Of a stretch of 64,000 nt of DNA, positions 44,949 to 55,900 are shown piece after piece. The translations under genes were made by a program, and so were the position numbers. The stretch is from Mesobacillus foraminis (GTDB lineage Bacteria > Bacillota > Bacilli > Bacillales > Cytobacillaceae): positions 99,897-163,896 of the forward strand of contig NZ_SLVV01000010.1 in the NCBI RefSeq assembly GCF_004340465.1, read 5' to 3'. The notes below the pieces were generated by a model, which was not told where the DNA came from, did no database searches, and saw nothing but the letters and a program-made list of their open reading frames with translations. Each line of letters begins with the position of its first letter. Positions within the stretch are counted from its first letter, which is position 1.

Positions 44949-44995
44949 TTTCGAAAGTTATTCCATTCACCAATGGTATGTAACCGCTTTATAAT
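44949..44995 (+). promoter_or_regulatory. Shared arabinan-locus promoter, copy 2 (ABC transporter operon)
   Basis: TTTCGAAA (44949-44956), CCATT (44963), TGTAACCGCTTTA (44979-44991) merging with TATAAT (44990-44995). Offsets between elements are identical to copy 1 (14 and 30 bases). The binding protein starts 51 bases after the -10. Confidence 0.7.
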
Positions 44996-45045
44996 CGTGT
45001 TATACAGATCAAACTTTTTAATTGAGGGAAATGGGAGGCTTACTT

Positions 45046-46062
45046 ATGAAAAGGTTATTTAAAGGCAAAAAAATCTTACTTCTTATGATGTCACTAGTGT
45101 TCTTGTTATCAGCATGTAGTTCATCAGGGACTGGAGGGCAGACGGATTCATCAAGTAGTAATGGTGCAGGTAAATCGAGTGACAAGCTGGTTATAGGTTT
45201 CTCGCAAGTTGGAGCAGAAAGTGAATGGAGAACGGCAAACACAAAGTCAATGCAAAATGCCATTAAAGATGCGGGACATGAATTGAAATTCTCGGATGCC
45301 CAACAAAAACAGGAAAACCAGATTAAGGCACTTCGTTCTTTTATCGCTCAAAAGGTAGATGCGATTGTCTTCTCTCCAGTTGTTGAAACAGGATTCGAAA
45401 CTGTGCTGCAGGAAGCAAAGGACGCAAAGATTCCTGTTTTCCTTGCTGACCGTGCAGTGGATATTAAAGATGACTCACTTTGGGTAACATTCTTAGGTTC
45501 AGACTTCATTGAAGAAGGCCGGAAAGCTGCAAATTGGTTAGTGGAAGAAACCGCTGATACCGAAGGTGATGTCAATATTGTTGAGCTTCAAGGGACAGTA
45601 GGTTCAGCACCAGCGATCGATCGAAAAGAAGGGTTTGAAGAAGTAATCAAGGATCATCCGAATATGAAAATCATCAAATCCCAAACCGGAGATTTCACAC
45701 GCGCAAAAGGGAAGGAAGTTATGGAAGCATTCTTAAAATCTGACGGAGAGAACATCGATGTTTTATACTCCCATAACGATGACATGGCTATTGGTGCAAT
45801 TCAAGCAATCGAAGAGTATGGATTAAAGCCGGGTAAAGACATTAAAATCATCGGTGTAGATGCGGTGCGAGGGGCATTTGAAGCGATGGCGGCAGGCAAG
45901 ATGAACGTAACAGTTGAATGTAACCCATTGTTTGGTCCGCAGATGGTCGATTTAATTGAAGCACATTTAGCTGGTGAAGAGATTCCAAAACGTGTGGCTG
46001 TTGAAGAAAGTATGTATACAATGGATCAAGCCGAGGAGCTACTGCCAACACGTGAGTATTAA
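45046..46062 (+). CDS. ytfQ: Sugar ABC transporter substrate-binding lipoprotein (YtfQ type)
   Basis: 338 residues from ATG 45046, eight bases after GGGAGG. Lipoprotein signal with lipobox LSAC (about residue 24), then a Ser/Gly linker. It is a type I periplasmic-binding fold (Peripla_BP_4): VIGFSQVGAESEWRTANTKS, IVFSPVVETGFETVLQEAK, NDDMAIGAIQAIEEYG and VECNPLFGPQMVD. These stretches match YtfQ, the galactofuranose-binding protein. In this arabinan locus the ligand could be arabinofuranose or galactofuranose. It shares the promoter block of the GH43 genes. A hairpin separates it from the ATPase gene, as often happens when the binding protein is made in excess. Confidence 0.88.
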   Translation: MKRLFKGKKILLLMMSLVFLLSACSSSGTGGQTDSSSSNGAGKSSDKLVIGFSQVGAESEWRTANTKSMQNAIKDAGHELKFSDAQQKQENQIKALRSFIAQKVDAIVFSPVVETGFETVLQEAKDAKIPVFLADRAVDIKDDSLWVTFLGSDFIEEGRKAANWLVEETADTEGDVNIVELQGTVGSAPAIDRKEGFEEVIKDHPNMKIIKSQTGDFTRAKGKEVMEAFLKSDGENIDVLYSHNDDMAIGAIQAIEEYGLKPGKDIKIIGVDAVRGAFEAMAAGKMNVTVECNPLFGPQMVDLIEAHLAGEEIPKRVAVEESMYTMDQAEELLPTREY

Positions 46063-46087
46063 TCACAAAACTTAAAATGAAAAACCT

Positions 46088-46136
46088 AGCCACTAGATCC
46101 AGTAATATACCTACATTATGCTGCTAGTGGCTTTTT
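46088..46136 (+). terminator. Intra-operon partial terminator after the binding protein
   Basis: AGCCACTAG (46088-46096) pairs with CTAGTGGCT (46124-46132) across a 27-base loop, then TTTTAT. It probably attenuates transcription into the ATPase and permease genes. Confidence 0.65.
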
Positions 46137-46166
46137 ATATAAGAGAATGCTGGGAGGATGAAAAGT

Positions 46167-47687
46167 GTGAAGGAACAGACTCCGTTACTCATCATGGAAG
46201 GAATAACAAAGGAGTTCCCAGGGGTTAAGGCTTTAACAGATGTTCAGTTAAATCTTTACCCAGGAGAAGTTCATGCATTGATGGGAGAGAATGGTGCGGG
46301 AAAGTCCACATTAATTAAAGTCTTAACAGGCGTTTATACGTTTGATGAGGGATCTGTAACCCTGGATGGTAAATCCATCCGTATTACAAGCCCACTTGAA
46401 GCTCAGAACTTAGGGATTAGCACGGTGTACCAAGAAGTAAATTTATGTACAAACTTAACTGTAGCAGAAAATATCTTTATTGGTCGAGAAATCATAAAAA
46501 GAGGCAGACTTGATTGGAAGGAAATGAATAAACAGGCAAAAGAGTTACTGAAAACCAGACTAAACTTGGACATCGATGTGACAAAACTATTGTCTTTCTA
46601 TTCCGTAGCCATCCAGCAGATGATAGCGATTGCGCGATCTCTTCAAATCTCTGCAAAAGTTCTCATATTGGATGAACCAACATCAAGCCTTGATCAAAAT
46701 GAGGTAAATCAATTGTTCGATGTTATTCGAAAATTAAAGAAAGAGGGCTTAGCCATTATTTTTGTTAGTCACTTCCTGGACCAAATCTATGAGATAACCG
46801 ATCGACTGACGGTCTTGCGGAACGGGGAATGGATTGGTGAATTTAAGACAAATGAAATTGAAAGACTTGAATTGGTCTCCAAGATGATTGGAAAAGACTT
46901 AAATGAACTTAAAAGTGGAGAAAGAAGGACAAGTAATAAAGCATTCGAAAGGAAAAGGCCGTTTTTGCAAGGGAAAAACATTTCGAAAAAAGGTAAAATT
47001 GCCCCTTTTGATATGGATATACAAGAAGGTGAAATTGTCGGCCTTGCCGGGCTTCTTGGTTCAGGCAGGACGGAGTTAGCAAGATTACTATTTGGAGCAG
47101 ATAAAGCAGATACGGGAGAAATCAAGATAAATGGCAGTATGGCGAATCTTGCTTCCCCTAAGCAAGCTATATCAAATGGAATCGCTTTTTGTTCGGAGAA
47201 CCGGAAAACAGAAGGTATCATTGGAGATCTAACCATCAGGGAAAATATGATCCTGGCAATGCAAGGACTGCAAGGGTGGTTTAAGTATATACCAAGGAAA
47301 CGGCAAATTGAAATTGCAGATGAATATATCAAACTATTGAACATTAACCCGCCAAATCCAGAACAGCTAATCAAAAATCTGAGTGGTGGCAATCAACAAA
47401 AGGTTTTGCTGGCCAGATGGTTAATTACAAATCCTAAACTATTAATATTGGATGAGCCAACTAGAGGGATTGATGTAGGGGCAAAAGCAGAAATCCAAAA
47501 GTTAATGCTTTCATTAAGTAAAGAAGGTATGTCGGTGCTATTTGTCTCTTCTGAAATAGAAGAAGTGCTGCGAACTTGTCGTAAAATTGCTGTTCTGCGG
47601 GATCATAAGAAGGTATATGAGTTTGAGAATGATCAGCAAATTACACAGAAGGACATAATGAAGGCAATGGCTGGGGGTATGACATGA
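46167..47687 (+). CDS. ytfR: Sugar ABC transporter ATP-binding protein (YtfR type, double ABC)
   Basis: 506 residues from GTG 46167, which lies at normal distance from GGGAGG; the ATG at 46158 abuts the site. Two fused ABC domains. N-half: Walker A GENGAGKST, altered signature LSFYSVAIQQ, Walker B LILDEPTSSL. C-half: degenerate Walker A GLLGSGRTEL, signature LSGGNQQKV, Walker B LILDEPTRGID. This is the standard asymmetry of carbohydrate uptake transporter-2 ATPases such as RbsA/XylG/YtfR. It powers import through the two permeases encoded next; its stop overlaps the first permease start by four bases. Confidence 0.92.
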   Translation: MKEQTPLLIMEGITKEFPGVKALTDVQLNLYPGEVHALMGENGAGKSTLIKVLTGVYTFDEGSVTLDGKSIRITSPLEAQNLGISTVYQEVNLCTNLTVAENIFIGREIIKRGRLDWKEMNKQAKELLKTRLNLDIDVTKLLSFYSVAIQQMIAIARSLQISAKVLILDEPTSSLDQNEVNQLFDVIRKLKKEGLAIIFVSHFLDQIYEITDRLTVLRNGEWIGEFKTNEIERLELVSKMIGKDLNELKSGERRTSNKAFERKRPFLQGKNISKKGKIAPFDMDIQEGEIVGLAGLLGSGRTELARLLFGADKADTGEIKINGSMANLASPKQAISNGIAFCSENRKTEGIIGDLTIRENMILAMQGLQGWFKYIPRKRQIEIADEYIKLLNINPPNPEQLIKNLSGGNQQKVLLARWLITNPKLLILDEPTRGIDVGAKAEIQKLMLSLSKEGMSVLFVSSEIEEVLRTCRKIAVLRDHKKVYEFENDQQITQKDIMKAMAGGMT

Positions 47688-48715
47688 TGAAGTCAAAACT
47701 ATTTTGGCCAATAGTTGTTTTATTGATTATATTATTAATCAATCTTTTCTTTGATAAAAATTTCTTTACGATTGAGGTAAAAAACGGTTATTTAACTGGC
47801 AGTTTAATAGACATTCTTAACAGAGGGGCACCATTATTACTGGTTTCGATAGGAATGACTCTTGTGATTGCAACAAAAGGTGTGGATTTAGGGGTCGGTT
47901 CAGTCATTGCCATGGCGGGGGCAGTTGGTGCAATGACGGTAAGTGGTGCAAATGGAGATAGTTTAGTACCTCTATTTACTGCAATTGCATTCGTTATTGC
48001 TATCTCTATCTTAACTGGTATATGGAATGGTGTATTGGTTTCAAGAATTGGAGTACAGCCAATTGTTGCAACCTTAATCCTAATGGTAGCCGGTCGTGGG
48101 ATCGCTCAGTTAATTACAGATGGCCAAATTATGACAGTCTATTACGATCCCTATACGTTCATCGGTGGTGGACACTTGTTGATGCTGCCATTTTCAATTT
48201 TTATTGTGGCAGCAATGCTTGTAATTGCATCATTCTTGACCAGAAAAACAGCGATGGGCTTATTTATAGAGTCGGTGGGTACTAACCCAGAAGCAAGCCG
48301 TCTTTCCGGAATAAATTCTAAAAATATTTTATTAATGGTTTATGTGTTTTCTGGCATATGTGCAGGAATTGGCGGCTTAATCCTGAGTTCTAATGTAGCT
48401 AGTGCGGATGGAAACAATGCTGGACTTTGGTATGAACTTGATGCCATCTTAGCTGTGGTAATTGGAGGAACTTCATTGAATGGTGGAAGATTTTACTTAA
48501 TGGGAACGGTCATCGGAGCACTTATCATTCAAAGTTTAACCACCACTATTTATTCAATCGGAATCGCGCCAGAAATAAACCTTGTCGTAAAAGCTATTGT
48601 TGTCCTAATTGTTTGTCTGCTTCAATCTCCTGAGTTCCGAAAGAAAGTATTTGGCGTTTTTAATATGAAACAAACAGAAAAGAAAAGTAAAAATGAGGGA
48701 GTGTCGATATCATGA
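47684..48715 (+). CDS. ytfT: Sugar ABC transporter permease (YtfT type)
   Basis: 343 residues, about ten membrane helices, BPD_transp_2 family. Characteristic stretches are GMTLVIATKGVDLGVGSVIAM, the cytoplasmic coupling loop ESVGTNPEASRLSGIN, and LDAILAVVIGGTSLNGGRF. The start overlaps the ATPase stop (ATGA) and the stop overlaps the second permease start (ATGA), so the three genes are translationally coupled. It forms the membrane channel with the YjfF-type partner. Confidence 0.92.
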   Translation: MMKSKLFWPIVVLLIILLINLFFDKNFFTIEVKNGYLTGSLIDILNRGAPLLLVSIGMTLVIATKGVDLGVGSVIAMAGAVGAMTVSGANGDSLVPLFTAIAFVIAISILTGIWNGVLVSRIGVQPIVATLILMVAGRGIAQLITDGQIMTVYYDPYTFIGGGHLLMLPFSIFIVAAMLVIASFLTRKTAMGLFIESVGTNPEASRLSGINSKNILLMVYVFSGICAGIGGLILSSNVASADGNNAGLWYELDAILAVVIGGTSLNGGRFYLMGTVIGALIIQSLTTTIYSIGIAPEINLVVKAIVVLIVCLLQSPEFRKKVFGVFNMKQTEKKSKNEGVSIS

Positions 48716-49707
48716 CAAAAGGATTTCAGCTAGATTCTAAACATCTTCCCTTAGCAGCAACAATCGGATTATTTATCGTGATGTTTCTTTTCGGTTCACT
48801 TAGATATACTGGATTTTTTTCCACACAAGTTTTTTTGAATTTGTTTATTGATAACGCATTCCTGATCGTTGTTGCAGTCGGAATGACATTCGTTATTTTA
48901 TCAGGTGGAATTGATCTCTCCGTCGGTTCCATCATTGCGTTAACAAGTATGGTGGCGGCCAGTTTAACAATGAATGCTCAACTTTCTCCAGCACTTGTTA
49001 TTCCACTCTCTTTACTTGTTGGCACAGTACTAGGCTTCAGTATGGGTTGCCTCATTCATTACTTTAATTTGCAACCATTTATCGTAACGCTTGCAGGTAT
49101 GTTTCTTGCAAGGGGGTTATGTTATCTGATTAATGTAGAATCCATTACAATCAACAATGAATTTTTTAGCTTTATGGCCAGTACTAGAATACCGGTTGGC
49201 GGAGGGAATTTTATTTCAATTAGTGTAATCATTGCCTTGTTGGTCGTTGTTGCAGCTATTTTCGTCGCTCATTTTACCAAATTTGGACGCAATGTCTATG
49301 CATTAGGCGGAAGTGAACAATCTGCATTATTAATGGGATTGCCTGTTGGGAAAACAAAGATTTTGATTTATACAGTTAGTGGATTTTGTTCATCCCTTGC
49401 TGGCTTAATCTTCACTTTTTATATGTTATCAGGATATGGGCTTCATGCAAATGGTCTGGAACTTGACACAATAGCGGCGGTTGTCATTGGCGGCACTCTG
49501 CTTACTGGAGGTGCAGGGTATGTTGCAGGCAGTGTTGTTGGAGTGCTCATTTTAGGCATTATCCAAACAGTGATTGTTTTCGAGGGAACATTAAGTTCCT
49601 GGTGGACAAAGATAGCAATTGGAGGGTTATTATTGTTGTTTATTGTTTTACAGCGTGTGATTGTAGCCAGAAGTAAGACAACCCAAACTTCAATTGCATC
49701 ACACTAA
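48712..49707 (+). CDS. yjfF: Sugar ABC transporter permease (YjfF type)
   Basis: 331 residues, about ten membrane helices, BPD_transp_2 family: GMTFVILSGGIDLSVGSIIAL, FIVTLAGMFLARGLCYL, coupling loop ALGGSEQSALLMGLPVGKTK, LDTIAAVVIGGTLLTGG. The presence of two different permeases is specific to the YtfQ-YtfR-YtfT-YjfF furanose transporter type, whereas ribose/xylose systems use one. No terminator is evident between this gene and the giant GH43 gene 194 bases downstream, so that gene may be in the same operon. Confidence 0.92.
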   Translation: MTKGFQLDSKHLPLAATIGLFIVMFLFGSLRYTGFFSTQVFLNLFIDNAFLIVVAVGMTFVILSGGIDLSVGSIIALTSMVAASLTMNAQLSPALVIPLSLLVGTVLGFSMGCLIHYFNLQPFIVTLAGMFLARGLCYLINVESITINNEFFSFMASTRIPVGGGNFISISVIIALLVVVAAIFVAHFTKFGRNVYALGGSEQSALLMGLPVGKTKILIYTVSGFCSSLAGLIFTFYMLSGYGLHANGLELDTIAAVVIGGTLLTGGAGYVAGSVVGVLILGIIQTVIVFEGTLSSWWTKIAIGGLLLLFIVLQRVIVARSKTTQTSIASH

Positions 49708-49901
49708 AAGTTGCTATACATTCTAAGGGCAATTAAACACCATTGCTTATGTTTATCATTGTTCACCATGTTGATAGGAGCGGAAGAATTAGGAAAGAGT
49801 CCCAGGAGTGTGACGCTAAGGAGGAAGGCGCAGCTAAAGCGAATATATGTGCAGTGATCAATAGTCCGTTTAACAGGGCACAAAAAATAAGGAGTGAAAT
49901 A

Positions 49902-52900
49902 ATGGGAAAAAGGAAAAGAGTTTCGATTTTTTTATTTTCTATCATGATCTTTAATCTCATTTCAGGATTAATTCCACCATCAATATTTGCGGAAGAAATG
50001 GATTCCACATCGCCGGAAATGATCCTGTACTATGATATGAAAACGAACGGCAAAAATGGTGATCAGCTTATTATAAAGGATGTATCAGGCAATAAATTTG
50101 ATGGTACCTTTAAAAACCCGGAAAATGGTCAATTGATTCAAAATGATGAAGTTGGATATGTTGCTTTTAATGGCGGTAGTTCGACTTCGAAGAGTGGGTA
50201 TATTGAAATACCGAAAAGTGAAGATGGGTCAGATTTATTAACTGGTTTACACGATGTAACCGTTTCAGCACTCGTTAATTGGAGTGATGACGGATCTAAC
50301 CGCTGGATTTTTGGTCTGGGAGCTGTAACAGATGATGCTGAGAATGGGAATAAATATTTCTTTGTTACACCCCGACATGGCTCAGGCAATGTAGCAGCGA
50401 CAGGGATTTCCAAAGCCGGCTGGAGAAATGAATCACTGGTTAAATCGACATCGACAATGAGAGCAGGAAAATGGGAAGTTACCACTGTAGTTTTCTCTGA
50501 AAAATCAAATACAATCACATTATTTGTAAACGGAAAAAAGGTAGCAGCAGGGTCAGCTGGCGGGAAGAAGTTATCAGAGATTATCGATCCGTCAGCCGGT
50601 TTTTCTGGCTTTCTTGGAAAATCCATTTTTAAAGGGGATCCCTATTTTAAAGGCATGATTGGTGATTTCCGTGTATATAATGATGCTTTGTCCGATGAAC
50701 AGGTTGCGGATTTATATACAGAAACATCTAGTAAAATTGATAAAATCAATCAGCTTGTTATAAATGATGCATTAGAATCTTTAGATATTACTAGATATTT
50801 AGATAGTGGTGATGAGGGCATGTATAAAATAACGAAAAGCCTTGCGCTTCCTACAAAGGGCAAGCACGGTGTAGAAATTGCCTGGAGTTCTAGCAACACT
50901 GAAGTCGTTGCAAATGATGGTACCGTTACTCGTCCCGCGAAAACGGAGTCGGATGCAGAAGTTGAGTTAACAGCGAATTTAGCCTATGAAGGACTAAGTG
51001 CGAAGAAACAATTTAATGTAACCGTTTTAAAAGAATATACCGATGAACAAGTCGCGGAGCTGGATGCTTCGAACTTAACCGTTAATAACGCAGATAACGT
51101 TAAGGGGAATATAAGCTTACAAGTATCCGGTGAAGAAGGAAGCTCCATTACATGGGAATCCTCAAATCCGGAAATTGTGAAAGGCTCTGCAGAGGCGGAA
51201 GAAAATGCTAAAATGCTCGGCTGGGTAACAAGACCTGAAACAGATACAAAGGTGACATTAACAGCGACAATATCCAAAGGGAAAGCTGAAATACAAAAGG
51301 TATTTAATCTTAATGTCATTAAAGATCCTGGTAAATTGACATATGATGCCTATTTCTTTTCGTATTTCACTGGAGAGTACGAAGGTGGAGAGGAAATTTC
51401 CTTCGCTACAGCTGAGGATCCTTTGAAATGGCGAGCATTAAATAATGGTCAATCCGTCATTCAATCAAATATGGGTGAAAAGGGGTTAAGAGATCCATTT
51501 ATCATTCGATCTCCTGAGGGTGATAAATTTTATATGTTGGCAACTGACTTAAAAATGGGGGAGAGTACGAACTTTGACCAAGCTCAAATAACCGGGAGTC
51601 ATTCTCTTATGATCTGGGAGTCAGAAGATCTAGTAAATTGGAGCGAACAGCGTATGGTTGAAGTTGCTCCTAAAACTGGAGGTAACACTTGGGCACCTGA
51701 AGCTATTTATGATGAAAAAACCGGGGAGTTTGTTGTATTCTGGGCGTCTTCAATTAAAAATGAAGAAACATATGGTGACTACCCAAATGGAAGACCAGCG
51801 GGCCAGTACAATGTGATGTATTACGCAACAACAAGGGATTTCCATACTTTCTCTGAACCGAAAGTGTTTATTGATGAAGGCTTCCCGACAATAGATACCA
51901 GTTTTGTTCAAGATAATGGCACATTTTATCGTTTCACAAAATCTGAAGTGAATTACAGAGTGTACTACGAGAAAGCGACAGATATCTTCCAGGATAAAGA
52001 TGGAATTAAGGAAAATGGATTTCAATACGATGTGATCCCAGGTACAAAAGATGGAAACAGAGGACTTATCGGTCATCAGGGAAACAACGAAGGTCAAACA
52101 ATCTTTAAAGACATCCATGACGAAAAATGGTATATGTTCCTAGATTCTTGGCCATATCATGTTCGCTGGTCTACTAATCTGGAGGATGGGTCACAATTTG
52201 TAAATAATTTACTTCCTGCAACTGAGTATGCGCTGCCACCTGGACCGCGACATGGTACAGTTATCCCAATCACCCGTGAAGAATATAATGCCCTTCAAAA
52301 AAAATATGCCAAGCCTTCACCAGAGGAATCGAAGCAACCAGTCGTACATTATACCTTTGACGAAGAGGATATGGACGGAACCACGGTAAAAGATGTTTCT
52401 AAAAATGGTTTTGACGCACAATTAGTGGGCGGATCTAAGATTACCTCAACCGACACCGTAGGCAAATCAACCGGAGCAGTAGAATTAGATGGAAGTTCAG
52501 GATATGTTGAATTACCCAAAAATACAATTAAAGATCTTAACCTAGAGAATATGACTATGTCCACATGGGTTAAAGTACAAGGGAATCAAGCAAACCAACG
52601 AATCTTTGATTTCTCTTCTAATACTGGAAGAGTCGCAAACCGGAATACCATGTATCTAAGTACACAGGGTGATTCAGGTAACTTGGAATTTGCGATTGTG
52701 ACACCTTTCACCGAAAAATTTGCCAATCAAAATACTCTTTTAGGAAGTTCCTATAAATATGCTGTCAGAGCGCCAATGCTATCAACTGCAAGCTGGCATC
52801 ATGTTGCGATGACAATTGAAGGATTTGATGCAGTTTTATATGTAGATGGGAAAGAAGTCTCGAGGAGTTCAACTTATAATGTTGAGCCGAGAATGCTATT

Positions 52901-55900
52901 AGAAACAACCATGAACTATTTAGGTAAGTCCAGCAATGAAAATCACAATTTTTTTAAAGGGAAATTTGATGACTTTAAAATTTATAACCGAGCTCTTAAC
53001 GCTGAGGAAATTGCCAAGCTAGCAGATGAAGAGGTTTCTACATCACCAGAGGAGCCGAAAGAAACAAAGTTAATTCTTGACTATGATATGAATAACATTG
53101 AAGACACGAAAGTAATCGATCAAACTGGTAATTTCGATGGAAAGCTTGTAAATCCTCAAAATGCTGAGGTAATTAAAGGAGAAGATTCCGGTGTCATCAA
53201 CTTTAAAGGTGGCTCCACAAGCTCTTATATTGAAATACCCCAAGGCGTCTTAAACGATTTAGAAAGTGTAACTGTCTCATCTTTAGTCAATTGGGATGGC
53301 AAGAATGAGGCTGAATGGATATTTGCTTTAGGTCAGGATAGCAATAAGTATCTATTCACCACACCAAAACGGAATTCAGGTGATAAATCGGCTCGAGTCG
53401 GGCTTGGAGTAACAAGTTGGAATAATGAGGCTGGAGCAAATGCAACTACTGGTCCATTAAAATCCCATGAATGGAAATTGGTAACTGCTGTCATGTCTGG
53501 TGAAAACAAAACAGTAAAATTGTATATTGATGGTGTTGAAGTGGCATCCGGATCTACAAACGGATATACATTAGCACAAATCAACAATGTTAATGGGAGA
53601 AGTGGTTTTATTGGCCGTTCATTCTATTCTGCTGATCCTTACTTCGGCGGGATGATTGCCGATTTTGAAGTATATAATGGAGCTTTAACTCCTTCAGAAG
53701 TAAGCAAACTAAAAGAAAATGCGGCTGAAAAAATAGCTAATATGGAAGGGTTACTCCTTCAAAATGCAATCAAACAATTAGACTACTCCACCTTTATCAA
53801 TAAGAACGAGAACAAAGATGAAATTAAATCAGATTTATCCTTTCCTAAGACGGGAGCAAATGGAACTTCCGTCACTTGGGAATCGAAAAATCAAGATATC
53901 ATTACAAATCAAGGAAAGGTTATTAGACCTTCATATGAAGAAGGGAACCAAACAGTAAAGATTTTAGCGACAATTTCAGACGGAAAGAACGAAGCAGCAA
54001 AAGAATTTACAGTAACTGTATTAAAGAAACCACACGATTCTGCCGCAGTAAGAACCGACGCAGAAGCATTAAAGATTCATAATATCCATGATGTTCGCGG
54101 AAACCTAACGTTACCTAACTCTGGACAAAATGGGTCGGAGATTACATGGGAATCTAGTGATACAAAAATCATCACAGCTACTGGAGAGGTAAAGCGTCCG
54201 GCACATGGTGAAGGAAATTCAACGGTTAAATTGACTGCAACGCTCACTTTAAATAATGAGACAATCACGAAGGCATTTTTAGCTAGTGTAAAAGAAATGC
54301 CTAAGAAAGAAGCTTATGAAGGTTATGTCTTTAGTTACTTTACTGGGGAAGGCTACACGAATGGCGAGCAGATTTATTTTGCCTTAAGTGAAGGCAATAA
54401 TCCGCTTAAATGGAATGAATTGAACAATGGAGAACCAGCTATCACGTCTGAATTAGGGGAAAAGGGCCTTCGAGATCCGTTTATTATTCGCTCTCCAGAA
54501 GGTGATAAATTCTATCTCATTGCAACAGACTTGAAAATTAATGGAAATTGGAATTGGGACCGAGCGCAAAGATCAGGAAGCAGATCGATTATGGTTTGGG
54601 AATCCACTGATATGGTCAATTGGTCTGAACAAAGAATGGTGGAAGTAGCGCCACCCGAAGCCGGAAATACGTGGGCACCTGAAATTTTTTATGATGACAC
54701 GACAGGGGAATATGTAGTTTTTTGGGCTTCAAAGTTATATGACAATGAAGATCATAGTGGATCAACTTATAACAAAATGATGTACAGCAAAACGAGAGAT
54801 TTCTATACTTTTACAGAACCTGAAGTCTATATTGATCTGGGATACTCTGTCATTGATACAACGATGGTTAAACATGATGATAAAGTTTACCGATTATCAA
54901 AGGATGAAAGAAACAATACATCGTCATCACCAAACGGTAAATTTATTTTCCAAGAGGTTGGGAATTCTGTACTGGACCCTAACTTCAAGCTGATCAAAGA
55001 AGGAATTGGAAAAGGCTCTATAAGTGCTGGTGAAGGGCCGACCATCTTTAAATCGAATACAGAAGAAAAATGGTATATGTTCATTGACGAATTTGGCGGG
55101 AGGGGATATGTTCCTTTTGAAACAACCGATTTGCAGTCTGGTGAATGGAAGATGTCTGAAAACTACGATTTACCTGCCCGTCCACGCCATGGAACAGTAT
55201 TACCTGTGACAAAAGCTGAGCATGAAGCTTTACTGGCAAATGTTCCAGCAGTTAAAGTCCCGGGTCCCGAACAACATCCAACAAGTGTAACAATCGATCA
55301 GGAAACATTGGAGTTGTCAGAGGGGCAAACTGGCAAATTAGGTGCAACTGTAGAACCTAATGACGCTGTCAATAAAGCGGTTGTATGGTCCAGCAATAAA
55401 GAAGAAGTAGCTACTGTCGATGAAAACGGGAAGGTTACTGCAATAAAAGAAGGGAAAGCGAAAATCAGTGTGACAACAGTCGATGGTGGTCTTATGGCTG
55501 TGAGCGAGGTAACTGTCGAAAAGAAAAGGGACACAACACAACCAGAAGGTAAGTTTGAGATTAATAATGGTGCTGAATTTACGAATAAGCTAACCGTTAA
55601 TCTATCTTTAGAAGCAAAAGATGACTTAAGCGGTGTTCACCAAGTCCGGTATTCGACTGATGCAAGAGAATGGAGTGATTGGGAAGATTTTAAATCAACA
55701 AAAGAATTAACGTTGCCAGCTGGTGATGGAGAGAAGACCCTCTTTGTTGAATTTAAGGATCATGCTGGAAATGTCAGCGAGTCATATCAACAGAAGATCA
55801 TTCTGGATACAACTGCACCAGTGATAGAATTTACAGGGAATAAGGGAACTTACTCTGTGGATGAAACGATCAAAATCACATGTACTATAGCCGATACGCT

